Assembly (NCBI GenBank): GCA_959605475.1
Contig: CAUHFS010000054.1
Location: 1 to 13,597 of the forward strand
Direction: 5' to 3'
DNA length: 13,597 nucleotides
Source: an uncultured Collinsella sp.
GTDB taxonomy: Bacteria > Actinomycetota > Coriobacteriia > Coriobacteriales > Coriobacteriaceae
The notes beneath the pieces are model-generated. The model was not told the DNA's origin. It searched no databases and saw only the letters and a list, made by a program, of their open reading frames with translations. A program made the translations under genes and the position numbers. Below, piece by piece: positions 7,131 through 13,597 of this stretch. How positions within the stretch are numbered: the first letter of the stretch is position 1; the number at the start of each line of letters is the position of its first letter.

Positions 7131-7142
7131 TGACATATGTCA
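7131..7142. promoter_or_regulatory. Palindromic operator copy 2
   Basis: A perfect 12-base palindrome, TGACATATGTCA, lies immediately downstream of the putative -10 and ends 14 bases before the DUF134-NifX start codon. A repressor bound here would block transcript initiation. Together with copy 1 it brackets the promoter. Confidence 0.62.
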
Positions 7143-7156
7143 GATATGGAGAGTGT

Positions 7157-7921
7157 ATGGCGGGAAGACGTGAAAAATTGCGCCGCGTCGGGATCATCCC
7201 CGAATATCGCGGTTTTACCCCCGATGGCCTTGCCAGCGGAGAGGCCATCGACATGACGGTCGACGAACTCGAGGTCCTGCGGCTATGCGACCTGGAAGGC
7301 CTCAATCAGGAGGCCGTCGCAAAGCACATGGGCATCGCGCGCGCCACGGTGGCGGCAATTTGCAGCCGAGCGCATCGCAAGGTGGCAAATGCGCTGGTCA
7401 ATGGTCGGGCGCTCATCATCGAAGGCGGCAATATCGCGTACTCCCCCATCACCACAACGACGGCCGTATGGCCAGCAAAGGAGATCGACACCATGAGGGT
7501 GGCAACGACGTACGACAACGGCAGCATCTTTATGCACTTTGGCCGCAGCGAGCAGTTCAAGATCTACGACATCCAGGATGGCAAGGTGCTCAACGAACAG
7601 GTCGTGGGCACTGGCGGCACCGGTCACGGCGCATTGGCGGGCCTGCTTGCCAACGGCGGCGTCGACACGCTCATCTGCGGCGGTATCGGCGGCGGCGCCA
7701 TCAACGCGCTCACCCAGGCCGGCATCACGGTCTACGCGGGCGCCCAGGGCAGCTGCGACGCCTGCGTCGAGGCCCTTATCGCGGGCACGCTCGCGCAGAC
7801 CGGCGAGGCCACCTGCGACTGCCATGGTCACGACCACGAGCACGCCCATGAGCATGGCGAGTCCTGCGGCTGCCACGGCCATCACGAGCACAAGGGCCAC
7901 GAGGGTTGCGGCTGCCACTAG
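7157..7921 (+). CDS. DUF134 helix-turn-helix fused to NifX-type FeMo-cofactor domain with His/Cys-rich tail
   Basis: This 254-residue protein has three parts. Residues 1-95 are a DUF134 domain: a basic start (GRREKLRRV), DELEVLRLCDLEGL (36-49) and a helix-turn-helix NQEAVAKHMGIARATVAAI (50-68). Residues about 113-212 match the dinitrogenase iron-molybdenum cofactor-binding (NifX/NifB C-terminal) fold, with MRVAT, FMHFGRSEQF (125-134), GTGGTGHGAL (151-160) and ICGGIGGGAINAL (173-185). Residues 220-254 hold 12 histidines and 6 cysteines in 35 positions, surely able to bind metal. I chose the ATG at 7157, which has GGAG five bases upstream; a TTG at 7127 would start inside the operator. There is no nitrogenase gene nearby, so a role in nitrogen fixation is unlikely. 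I infer a metal- or cluster-responsive regulator that may control itself through the flanking palindromes. Confidence 0.9.
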   Translation: MAGRREKLRRVGIIPEYRGFTPDGLASGEAIDMTVDELEVLRLCDLEGLNQEAVAKHMGIARATVAAICSRAHRKVANALVNGRALIIEGGNIAYSPITTTTAVWPAKEIDTMRVATTYDNGSIFMHFGRSEQFKIYDIQDGKVLNEQVVGTGGTGHGALAGLLANGGVDTLICGGIGGGAINALTQAGITVYAGAQGSCDACVEALIAGTLAQTGEATCDCHGHDHEHAHEHGESCGCHGHHEHKGHEGCGCH

Positions 7922-7984
7922 CGGCACGGCACCGCGAGCTCGGGGCGCGACGCTGAACGCAGCCCAACTATCAAAGCCAACAAC

Positions 7985-8016
7985 AAAGGCCACCCGGTAG
8001 CTTCCGAGTGGCCTTT
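7985..8016. terminator. Two-way terminator hairpin between DUF134-NifX gene and ffh
   Basis: Two 13-base arms (7985-7997 and 8004-8016) enclose the 6-base loop TAGCTT. On the plus strand one pair is a C-A mismatch; on the minus strand the same pair becomes U-G, so the stem is complete in the ffh direction. The arms end in TTT on both strands, followed by GCC (plus) or GTTGTTGG (minus). It lies between two convergent genes and can serve both. Confidence 0.75.
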
Positions 8017-8041
8017 GCCATATCAAGCTGGAATTACAGCT

Positions 8042-9517
8042 CTATTTCTTATTACGCATCTGCGCTTCCATCTGGCGCAGCAGCTCCATATCGGACTTGG
8101 GACCGCCCGTACCCAGGCCGCCCATGCCGCCCAGACCCATAGCGTCCAGCCCAGGGATATTGGGCATGCGCATCTTCTTGCCCTTCTTGCCCTTCTTACC
8201 CTTTTTGCCGCCGGCCTGTGCCTGATTGGCCATCGTGCGCATGCGGCCCATCATCTTATTCATCTCGCCCCACTGCTTCATAAGGCTGTTGACCTCGGTG
8301 GGGGTTACGCCAGCTCCCTTGGCAATGCGGGCGCGACGCTGACCGTTAATGATGGAGGGGCGAAGGCGCTCCTCCTTGGTCATCGACATGATGATGGCCT
8401 CGTTCTTGTCGAAGATGCCCTCGTCCAGATTGCCGCCCATCTGGTTGAGCGCACGCTGGCCACCGGGAAGCATTCCCAGAATGCCCTTCATGCCGCCCAT
8501 CTTCTTGACGGCCTTCATCTGGTCGAGCATGTCGTTCATGGTAAAGCCCTCGCGCAGCATACGCTCGGCAGCCTCGAGCTGCTCGGCATCGGCTGCCTCC
8601 TGGGCCTTCTCGATGATGCCGACGACATCGCCCATGCCCAGAATGCGCTTGGCCATGCGATCGGGATAGAACGGCTCCAGCGAATCGGGCTTCTCGCCCA
8701 TGCTCACGAACTTGATGGGCTTGCCGGTCACCTGACGCACCGAAAGTGCGCCACCGCCACGGGCGTCACCGTCGAGCTTGGAGATGATCACGCCGTCAAA
8801 GTCGGTGCGCTCGGCAAACGTCGAGACCACGTTGACGATATCCTGGCCGGTCATGGCATCGACGACCATCAGCACCTGGTCGGGCTTGACGGCCTTCTTG
8901 ATGTCAACTGCCTCCTGCATCATCTGCTCGTCGATCTGAAGACGACCGGCGGTATCGACGATCACCACGTCGCGCAGGTGGTCGACGGCCTCCTGGATGG
9001 CGCCCTTTGCAATATCGATCGGGTGCGCACCGTCGCCGCGGAAGACCGGTACGCCGATCTCACCACCGAGCGTGGCCAGCTGGTCGGCAGCGGCGGGGCG
9101 GTAGACGTCGCACGCGGCGAGCAACGGCGAGCGGCCCTGCTTCTTGAGCAGGTAGGCCAGCTTTACGGCAGCCGTGGTCTTACCGGAGCCCTGCAGGCCC
9201 ACGAGCATGATGACATTGGGAATGCGGTTGCTAAAGACGAGCTTGCTCTCGGTTGAGCCAAGCATCTCGGTGAGCTCGTCGAGCACGATCTTGACGACGT
9301 TTTGCGCCGGCGACAGCGACTCCATGACCTCAGCGGTCATGCAGCGTTCCTTGGTCTTGGCAACGAACTCCTTGACGACCTTAAAGTTAACGTCGGCCTC
9401 GAGCAGCGCCATGCGAATGTCGCGCATGGCCGAGGTGATGTCGGCCTCGGTCAGCTTACCCTTGCCGCGCAGGCGGTCAAATGTGTCATTGAGGCGATCG
9501 CTCAGAGAATCAAACAC
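8042..9517 (-). CDS. ffh: Signal recognition particle protein Ffh
   Basis: Ffh is the GTPase of the signal recognition particle. With 4.5S/6S RNA it binds signal sequences of nascent membrane proteins and docks with FtsY. The 491-residue protein has an N domain (1-95), a G domain with GLQGSGKTT (107-115), DVYRPAAADQL (137-147), DTAGR (188-192) and SKLDGDARGGG (246-256), and a methionine-rich M domain (about 300-430) with the RNA-binding RRARIAKGAG (394-403). The C-terminus adds a basic GKK repeat (437-448) and a Met/Gly-rich tail. The start is a GTG (9515-9517) with AAGGAG six bases upstream. That ribosome binding site overlaps the ftsY stop codon, and only ten bases separate the genes. It is the last gene of smc-ftsY-ffh and is followed by the two-way terminator. 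No SRP RNA gene is visible here. Confidence 0.97.
   Translation of the reverse strand: MFDSLSDRLNDTFDRLRGKGKLTEADITSAMRDIRMALLEADVNFKVVKEFVAKTKERCMTAEVMESLSPAQNVVKIVLDELTEMLGSTESKLVFSNRIPNVIMLVGLQGSGKTTAAVKLAYLLKKQGRSPLLAACDVYRPAAADQLATLGGEIGVPVFRGDGAHPIDIAKGAIQEAVDHLRDVVIVDTAGRLQIDEQMMQEAVDIKKAVKPDQVLMVVDAMTGQDIVNVVSTFAERTDFDGVIISKLDGDARGGGALSVRQVTGKPIKFVSMGEKPDSLEPFYPDRMAKRILGMGDVVGIIEKAQEAADAEQLEAAERMLREGFTMNDMLDQMKAVKKMGGMKGILGMLPGGQRALNQMGGNLDEGIFDKNEAIIMSMTKEERLRPSIINGQRRARIAKGAGVTPTEVNSLMKQWGEMNKMMGRMRTMANQAQAGGKKGKKGKKGKKMRMPNIPGLDAMGLGGMGGLGTGGPKSDMELLRQMEAQMRNKK
8174..8209 (-). repeat. Four tandem 9-base repeats in ffh encoding Gly-Lys-Lys
   Basis: Four consecutive 9-base units, CTTCTTGCC or a one-base variant on the plus strand, encode Gly-Lys-Lys four times near the Ffh C-terminus. 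The near identity at DNA level suggests expansion by slippage, in frame, so copy number may vary between strains. Confidence 0.85.
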
Positions 9518-9523
9518 TAGTCA

Positions 9524-9529
9524 CTCCTT
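9524..9529 (-). promoter_or_regulatory. ffh ribosome binding site overlapping ftsY stop
   Basis: AAGGAG (minus strand, 9529 to 9524) uses the last two bases of the ftsY TAA and lies six bases before the ffh GTG. It decides the non-ATG start of ffh. Confidence 0.65.
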
Positions 9530-10445
9530 AGTTGGACTCGCCCACCAGGGCGCGGCAGAAATCTTTGGCGTTAAACTCCTGCAGGTCATCGACCTGCTCG
9601 CCCACGCCGATGCGCAGGATCGGGAGCTTGAGCTTCTCGGCCACGGCCATGGCGATACCGCCCTTAGCCGTGCCGTCGAGCTTAGTCATGATAATACCGT
9701 CCAGGCCCAGCGCCTCGTTAAACTCGAGCGCCTGGTTCAGGCCGTTCTGACCAGTGGCGGCATCGATCACGAGCACGACCGAGACCGGCATGGGACCGGC
9801 GGCCAAATTGGCGGCGCGCTTACGGGTCACATTGACCACCTTGGCGAGCTCGCGCATGAGCTCGGGGCTCGTGTGCAGACGACCGGCGGTATCGATGAGC
9901 ACCAGGTCGCTGCCGCGCTTATCGGCCTCGTCGAGCACGTCATAGCACACGCTCGCAGGATCGGAGCCGCGGTCGCGCTTGATGACGGGAACACCGGCGC
10001 GCTGGCCCCACACATCGAGCTGCTCGATGGCGGCGGCGCGGAAGGTATCGGCCGAACCGATCACGACATTCTTGCCGCGGGAAGCCATGGCGCTCGCAAT
10101 CTTGCCGACCGTCGTGGTCTTGCCGGCACCGTTGATGCCCACAAACAGCACGCAGCTCGGCGTATCGGAGAACGGATCGCGCTCGATGGGCACAAAGTGC
10201 TGCTCAAGCTGCTCGGCCAGAGCGCGGCGAAGCTGCGGAGCGGTCTTGAGGTTCTTCTTGGCGGCTGTCTCGCGCAGATCATCGGAGACCTGAATGGCGA
10301 CCTCGGCACCCATGTCACCCATAACGAGGGTGTCCTCAAGGTCCTCCCAAAAATCCTCGTCGACCTCGCCGCCAAAGTAGAAGACCTCGTTGAGGGCCTC
10401 GCGGCTGCGCTCAAGTCCGCGCGAGAGTGCGTCAAAGAATCCCAT
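9528..10445 (-). CDS. ftsY: Signal recognition particle receptor FtsY
   Basis: FtsY is the SRP receptor GTPase that pairs with Ffh at the membrane and delivers ribosomes to the translocon. The 305-residue protein consists only of the NG core. It has no long acidic A domain as in E. coli, and instead begins with a short amphipathic stretch (MGFFDALSRGLERS) likely to contact the membrane. The motifs are GINGAGKTTT (103-112), DTFRAAAIEQL (133-143), DTAGRLHT (185-192), TKLDGTAKGG (254-263) and the closing GVGEQVDDLQEF (280-291). Its ATG overlaps the smc stop codon by one base in TAATG, and no strong Shine-Dalgarno sequence is near, so translation probably depends on ribosomes finishing smc. ffh follows after ten bases. 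Confidence 0.97.
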   Translation of the reverse strand: MGFFDALSRGLERSREALNEVFYFGGEVDEDFWEDLEDTLVMGDMGAEVAIQVSDDLRETAAKKNLKTAPQLRRALAEQLEQHFVPIERDPFSDTPSCVLFVGINGAGKTTTVGKIASAMASRGKNVVIGSADTFRAAAIEQLDVWGQRAGVPVIKRDRGSDPASVCYDVLDEADKRGSDLVLIDTAGRLHTSPELMRELAKVVNVTRKRAANLAAGPMPVSVVLVIDAATGQNGLNQALEFNEALGLDGIIMTKLDGTAKGGIAMAVAEKLKLPILRIGVGEQVDDLQEFNAKDFCRALVGESN

Positions 10446-13400
10446 TATGCATTCACGACCTTTCCGGTTTCGCGATCGAGTTTTTGCGAGACGACGCGGC
10501 TAACGCCGTCGGCTTGCATCGAGACGCCGTAGAGAACGTCAGCGTCCTCCATAGTACGGCGCTGATGCGAGATAACCAAGAGCTGCGTATCGGAACGCAA
10601 CACGTCGAGCGCACCGATGAGCTTGGACAGGTTAGCGTCATCGAGCGCCGCCTCGACCTCGTCCAGCACATAGAACGGCACCGTGCGCGTGCGATACACG
10701 GCAAAGAGCAGGGCGAGCGCCGTCAGACTCTTCTCGCCGCCCGACATGAGCATCATCTTGGTGATGCGCTTGCCGCGCGGCTGCGCCACGACCTCGATAC
10801 CCGTCTCGGCCGGATGCTCGGGATCGGTCATCTCCAGATGAGCCTGGCCACCCGGGAACAGCATAGCGAAGATCTCGCGGAAGTTCGCGTCGACCTTCTC
10901 AAACGTCACAAGGAACGCCTTGCGCATCTTGCGATCAATAGCCACCGTGATCTTGGTGAGCGCCTTACGCGCGCTCTCCAGATCGGCCAGCTGCTCCTCG
11001 ATGTAGTCAGCGCGGCGCTTGAGCTGATCGTACTCCTCCATGGCAACTTGGTTCACGGGACCAAGGTTGTTGATCTGGCGCACAAGCTGGTTGAGCTCGC
11101 GCTCGGCGGCATCGCGGTCCGTGGGCGCGGGAAGCATGAGCGCTTCCTCGAGCACCGTGTTGCCATCGGCGGTAATGGCCTTAATGGCGGCCTCTACCTG
11201 CACCTCGAGCTTGCCACGCGCGACCTTAAACTCGTTTTGCGTGGCGGTGGCGGTATCGACCTTCTCCTTAGCGCGGGCAACCTCTGCCTTGGCATCCTCG
11301 ATGGTCTTCTTGAGCGAAGCGGAGTCCGCCTCCTCCAGAGAGGCCTGGTCACGCAGACGCGCTGCCCAATCCGACGCGCGCTCCAGCAGGGCCGAATAGC
11401 GCTCGTGCATGGGATCGACGCGCAGGCGCAGCAGCTCGAGTGAGCGCGAGGCCTGGCGTGTTCCGCGGATACGGCGGTCGATGCCCTCCAGGCGATGCTC
11501 CAGATCGGGTACTCGGCCCTTCAGAGAATGAAGGCGCTCGCTCGTCTGGGCCAGGCGGACCTTGGCATCGGCGAGCTTGCCGGCGGCCTCGGAATCGTAA
11601 CGGCGAACGCGGTCGAGTTCGTCGTTGGCTTCGGCAATTTGAAGGCCAAGATCGCTTGCCTGCGCTCGGGCCTCGTCACGCGAGCGGGTGAGCTCGTCCA
11701 CGCGCGGGCGCGCAGCGCGAACGGCCTCGGCGGCCTGCTCGCGGCGCTTGGAGATGCGCACGCGCTCGACCTCGGCGTTGTTGGCGCTTTGCTCCAGGCG
11801 GCCAATCTCGGAGAGCAGCGAGCGGCGCTCGCCCTCAAGACGGGCGATCTCGCCGGCGGCATCGCCCTCAGCGGCACGCGCCTCTTCGACGGCCGCATTG
11901 GCCTCGACGACCTGATCCGACACATGCTCAAACACAGCAGCCAGATCGGGTTCCAGGCCCTCCAGCTCGCGAATGCGACGCTTGCGCTCCAAAGCACCCG
12001 AAGCCTCGCCGGCGTCGAGCCCCACACGCACCAGGCCGCCGCAGGCGACGCGGGCGCCATCGGGGGTCACGTAAGTCACGCCGTCAACGACAGGCGCGGC
12101 CAGCGCAGCCGCCAAGTCGTCGACAACGTAATAGCCGCCGAGCAGCGCCTCGACAACCGGGCCATAGCCGGCGCGTACGGACAGGCGATCGACCAGGCGG
12201 GAACCGGCAGCGCCCTTAGCGGCAGCAGAGGCGCTCACACCGCGCGCGACCAGCAGCGCCTCGCCCGAGGCCTTCTTCTGGTCCAGAGCGGCACGACCGG
12301 CACGCTCAAGCGCGGACGCATCGTCGAACAGCAGCGCATCGATATCGCCGGCGAGCAATTGCTCAACCAGGCCCTCAAGCTCGCGCGGGGCCTCGAGCAC
12401 GTCGCCCAGACGACCCGAGACATCGTCGCCCAGCGCACCCACCAGGCGGCTCACGAGCGGCGAGCTGTCGGCCATGCGGGCATCGAGTTTCTTTTGACTG
12501 GCAAGCTCCGAGCGCACCTCGGACAGCTTGTTGCGTGCCTCGCCCTCGCGGGCACGCAGGTCCTTGAGGGCAGCGCGTGCCGTCTCGGTGGCCTCGCGCG
12601 CATCGACCTGAGCCTGGCGAGCTTCCTCAAGAGCGTACTCAAGCTCCTCGGCGCGGTCGCGACGGCTCTCGAGCGAAGCCGTGACCTCCTCGAGCTGTTC
12701 ATCGATCTGCTCCAGGCGCGAGGCGTACATGTTGTCCTCGACCTCGGCGTTGCTCAAGGAATCCTTCACCTTAGCGAGCTCGAGCGCGGCGTTATCGGCC
12801 ACGCGCTGCACATCGCGCTGTTCGCGCGTAAGCTGCGAAATCTGATTGTCGAGCGTCACGCGCCGCTCGTGGAGCTCGGCGGCGGCAGGTCCGGCGGCGT
12901 CAACGTCCTCCTGGGCCTGCATGTGCGCGCCGGTCACTTCCTCAAGCTGCGCACGCGCGTCCTCGAGCTCCTCTACCACGCGACGACGCTGATGCTCGGA
13001 GCTCGAGATCTGGCCACGCATGTCGGACAGGCGCGACACCATGTTGTGGCCCTTTTCCTCGAGCAGGCGCATATCGGAGTTAATGCGGCCGACCACGTCT
13101 TGCATATGGCGGCGCTGCTCGCCCAGGTCGCCCACAAACAGGCCCTTTTCCTCGAGCATAACCTGGAGCTTCTCGAGCTCGCGCTCCTTTTCGCCCATGC
13201 GGTACTGCGCAAGCTCCAGCTCGGCGGCGCCTTCCTTGGAGCGGCTCTCCAAGTCGTTCCACTGCGACTGCAGCGAACGAAGCTCGTCGACGGCCAGCAT
13301 CTGCGTAAGTTCGTTCGCGCGCGAGGACAGCTCTTTGTACTTGCGCGCGCGATCGACCTGACGCTCCAGCGGCCGCAGCTGACGGGCGATTTCCTTATTG

Positions 13401-13597
13401 ATGTCGCGGGCACGGGTCAAGTGCTCGTCCATCGATTTAATCTTTTTGAGCGCACGCTCCTTGCGGCGTTTGTGCTTGGAGATGCCGGCGGCCTCCTCGA
13501 TGAGGGCACGGCGCTCCTCGGGGCGGCTCTGCAAAATGGCGTCGAGCTTGCCCTGGCTGATGATGGAATGCGTATCCTTACCCAGGCCCGAATCGTG
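10445..13597 (-). CDS. smc: Chromosome segregation protein Smc (N-terminus off the window)
   Basis: Smc is the ATPase of the bacterial condensin, which organises and separates chromosomes with ScpA and ScpB. The visible 1050 residues lack roughly the first 130, including Walker A; the frame runs open to the right edge. The first visible residues contain the Q-loop region (SIISQGKLD, 12-20) and RPEERRALIEEAAG. Then follow a long coiled coil (about 35-370), the hinge (about 376-536, DNA 11990-12472) with the typical VTPDGARVACGGLVRVG, a second coiled coil (about 540-880), and the C-terminal head with signature MSGGEKS (951-957), Walker B PFYVLDE (974-980) and the D-loop. The first signature residue is Met where Leu-Ser is usual. 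The frame has no internal start of its own: the first candidate TTG at 13532 is inside the family domain. smc heads a tight operon with ftsY and ffh. Confidence 0.97.
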   Translation of the reverse strand, partial: HDSGLGKDTHSIISQGKLDAILQSRPEERRALIEEAAGISKHKRRKERALKKIKSMDEHLTRARDINKEIARQLRPLERQVDRARKYKELSSRANELTQMLAVDELRSLQSQWNDLESRSKEGAAELELAQYRMGEKERELEKLQVMLEEKGLFVGDLGEQRRHMQDVVGRINSDMRLLEEKGHNMVSRLSDMRGQISSSEHQRRRVVEELEDARAQLEEVTGAHMQAQEDVDAAGPAAAELHERRVTLDNQISQLTREQRDVQRVADNAALELAKVKDSLSNAEVEDNMYASRLEQIDEQLEEVTASLESRRDRAEELEYALEEARQAQVDAREATETARAALKDLRAREGEARNKLSEVRSELASQKKLDARMADSSPLVSRLVGALGDDVSGRLGDVLEAPRELEGLVEQLLAGDIDALLFDDASALERAGRAALDQKKASGEALLVARGVSASAAAKGAAGSRLVDRLSVRAGYGPVVEALLGGYYVVDDLAAALAAPVVDGVTYVTPDGARVACGGLVRVGLDAGEASGALERKRRIRELEGLEPDLAAVFEHVSDQVVEANAAVEEARAAEGDAAGEIARLEGERRSLLSEIGRLEQSANNAEVERVRISKRREQAAEAVRAARPRVDELTRSRDEARAQASDLGLQIAEANDELDRVRRYDSEAAGKLADAKVRLAQTSERLHSLKGRVPDLEHRLEGIDRRIRGTRQASRSLELLRLRVDPMHERYSALLERASDWAARLRDQASLEEADSASLKKTIEDAKAEVARAKEKVDTATATQNEFKVARGKLEVQVEAAIKAITADGNTVLEEALMLPAPTDRDAAERELNQLVRQINNLGPVNQVAMEEYDQLKRRADYIEEQLADLESARKALTKITVAIDRKMRKAFLVTFEKVDANFREIFAMLFPGGQAHLEMTDPEHPAETGIEVVAQPRGKRITKMMLMSGGEKSLTALALLFAVYRTRTVPFYVLDEVEAALDDANLSKLIGALDVLRSDTQLLVISHQRRTMEDADVLYGVSMQADGVSRVVSQKLDRETGKVVNA

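Noticed and set aside
7130..7135. TTGACA as a consensus -35 for the DUF134-NifX gene
   Set aside because: A -10 at normal spacing would fall at 7153-7158, on the ribosome binding site and start codon. The hexamer is part of the palindrome instead.
7157..7921. Nitrogenase accessory gene
   Set aside because: The NifX-type domain alone does not indicate nitrogen fixation. No nif genes are present and the DUF134 fusion points to another role.
8015..10532. Long plus-strand open frames (413 and 452 residues) opposite ffh and ftsY
   Set aside because: They are antisense to confident genes, overlap each other, and have no start signal or family motif.

Overview
The window reads as ordinary chromosomal DNA of a GC-rich, low-complexity-intergenic bacterium with Gram-positive-type (Clostridia/Actinobacteria-like) versions of its genes. 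The protein styles (FtsH with an FVGRG pore loop, a Bacillus-type long ThyA, a DHFR without the Pro-Trp of the Met20 loop, a short FtsY with no acidic domain, and a DUF134-NifX fusion) suggest an anaerobic actinobacterium of the Coriobacteriia, for example Collinsella. That placement is inference from recognition, not from a search.

Layout. At 1-109 there is a plus-strand coding-like tail that runs in from outside the window. Minus-strand ftsH (612-2519) is followed by a strong terminator hairpin and then a DUF523 gene (69-530). A cobalamin adenosyltransferase-like gene (2597-3082, plus) diverges from ftsH and converges on a MATE transporter (3115-4464, minus). Upstream of the MATE gene on the same strand come a SpoU/TrmH-type RNA methyltransferase (4590-5504), dihydrofolate reductase (5614-6132) and thymidylate synthase (6142-6990); thyA and dfr form a tight pair. 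A 166-base divergent region then carries two matching palindromes and a promoter for a plus-strand gene (7157-7921) that fuses a DUF134 helix-turn-helix, a NifX/FeMo-cofactor-type domain and a His/Cys-rich tail. A two-way hairpin at 7985-8016 separates this gene from the minus-strand smc-ftsY-ffh operon (13597 to 8042), whose smc runs off the right edge.

How the genes work together. thyA and dfr make dTMP and recycle the dihydrofolate that ThyA produces, with the dfr ribosome binding site overlapping the thyA stop codon. smc, ftsY and ffh couple chromosome organisation with the co-translational membrane targeting GTPases; smc and ftsY overlap at TAATG and the ffh ribosome binding site overlaps the ftsY stop. 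The most unusual locus is the DUF134-NifX gene, which looks like a self-contained metal- or redox-responsive unit: a DNA-binding domain, a metallocluster-binding domain, a metal-binding tail and paired palindromic operators about five helical turns apart around its own promoter. I saw no mobile element, CRISPR array, rRNA or tRNA gene. There is no gene-free stretch longer than 300 bases.
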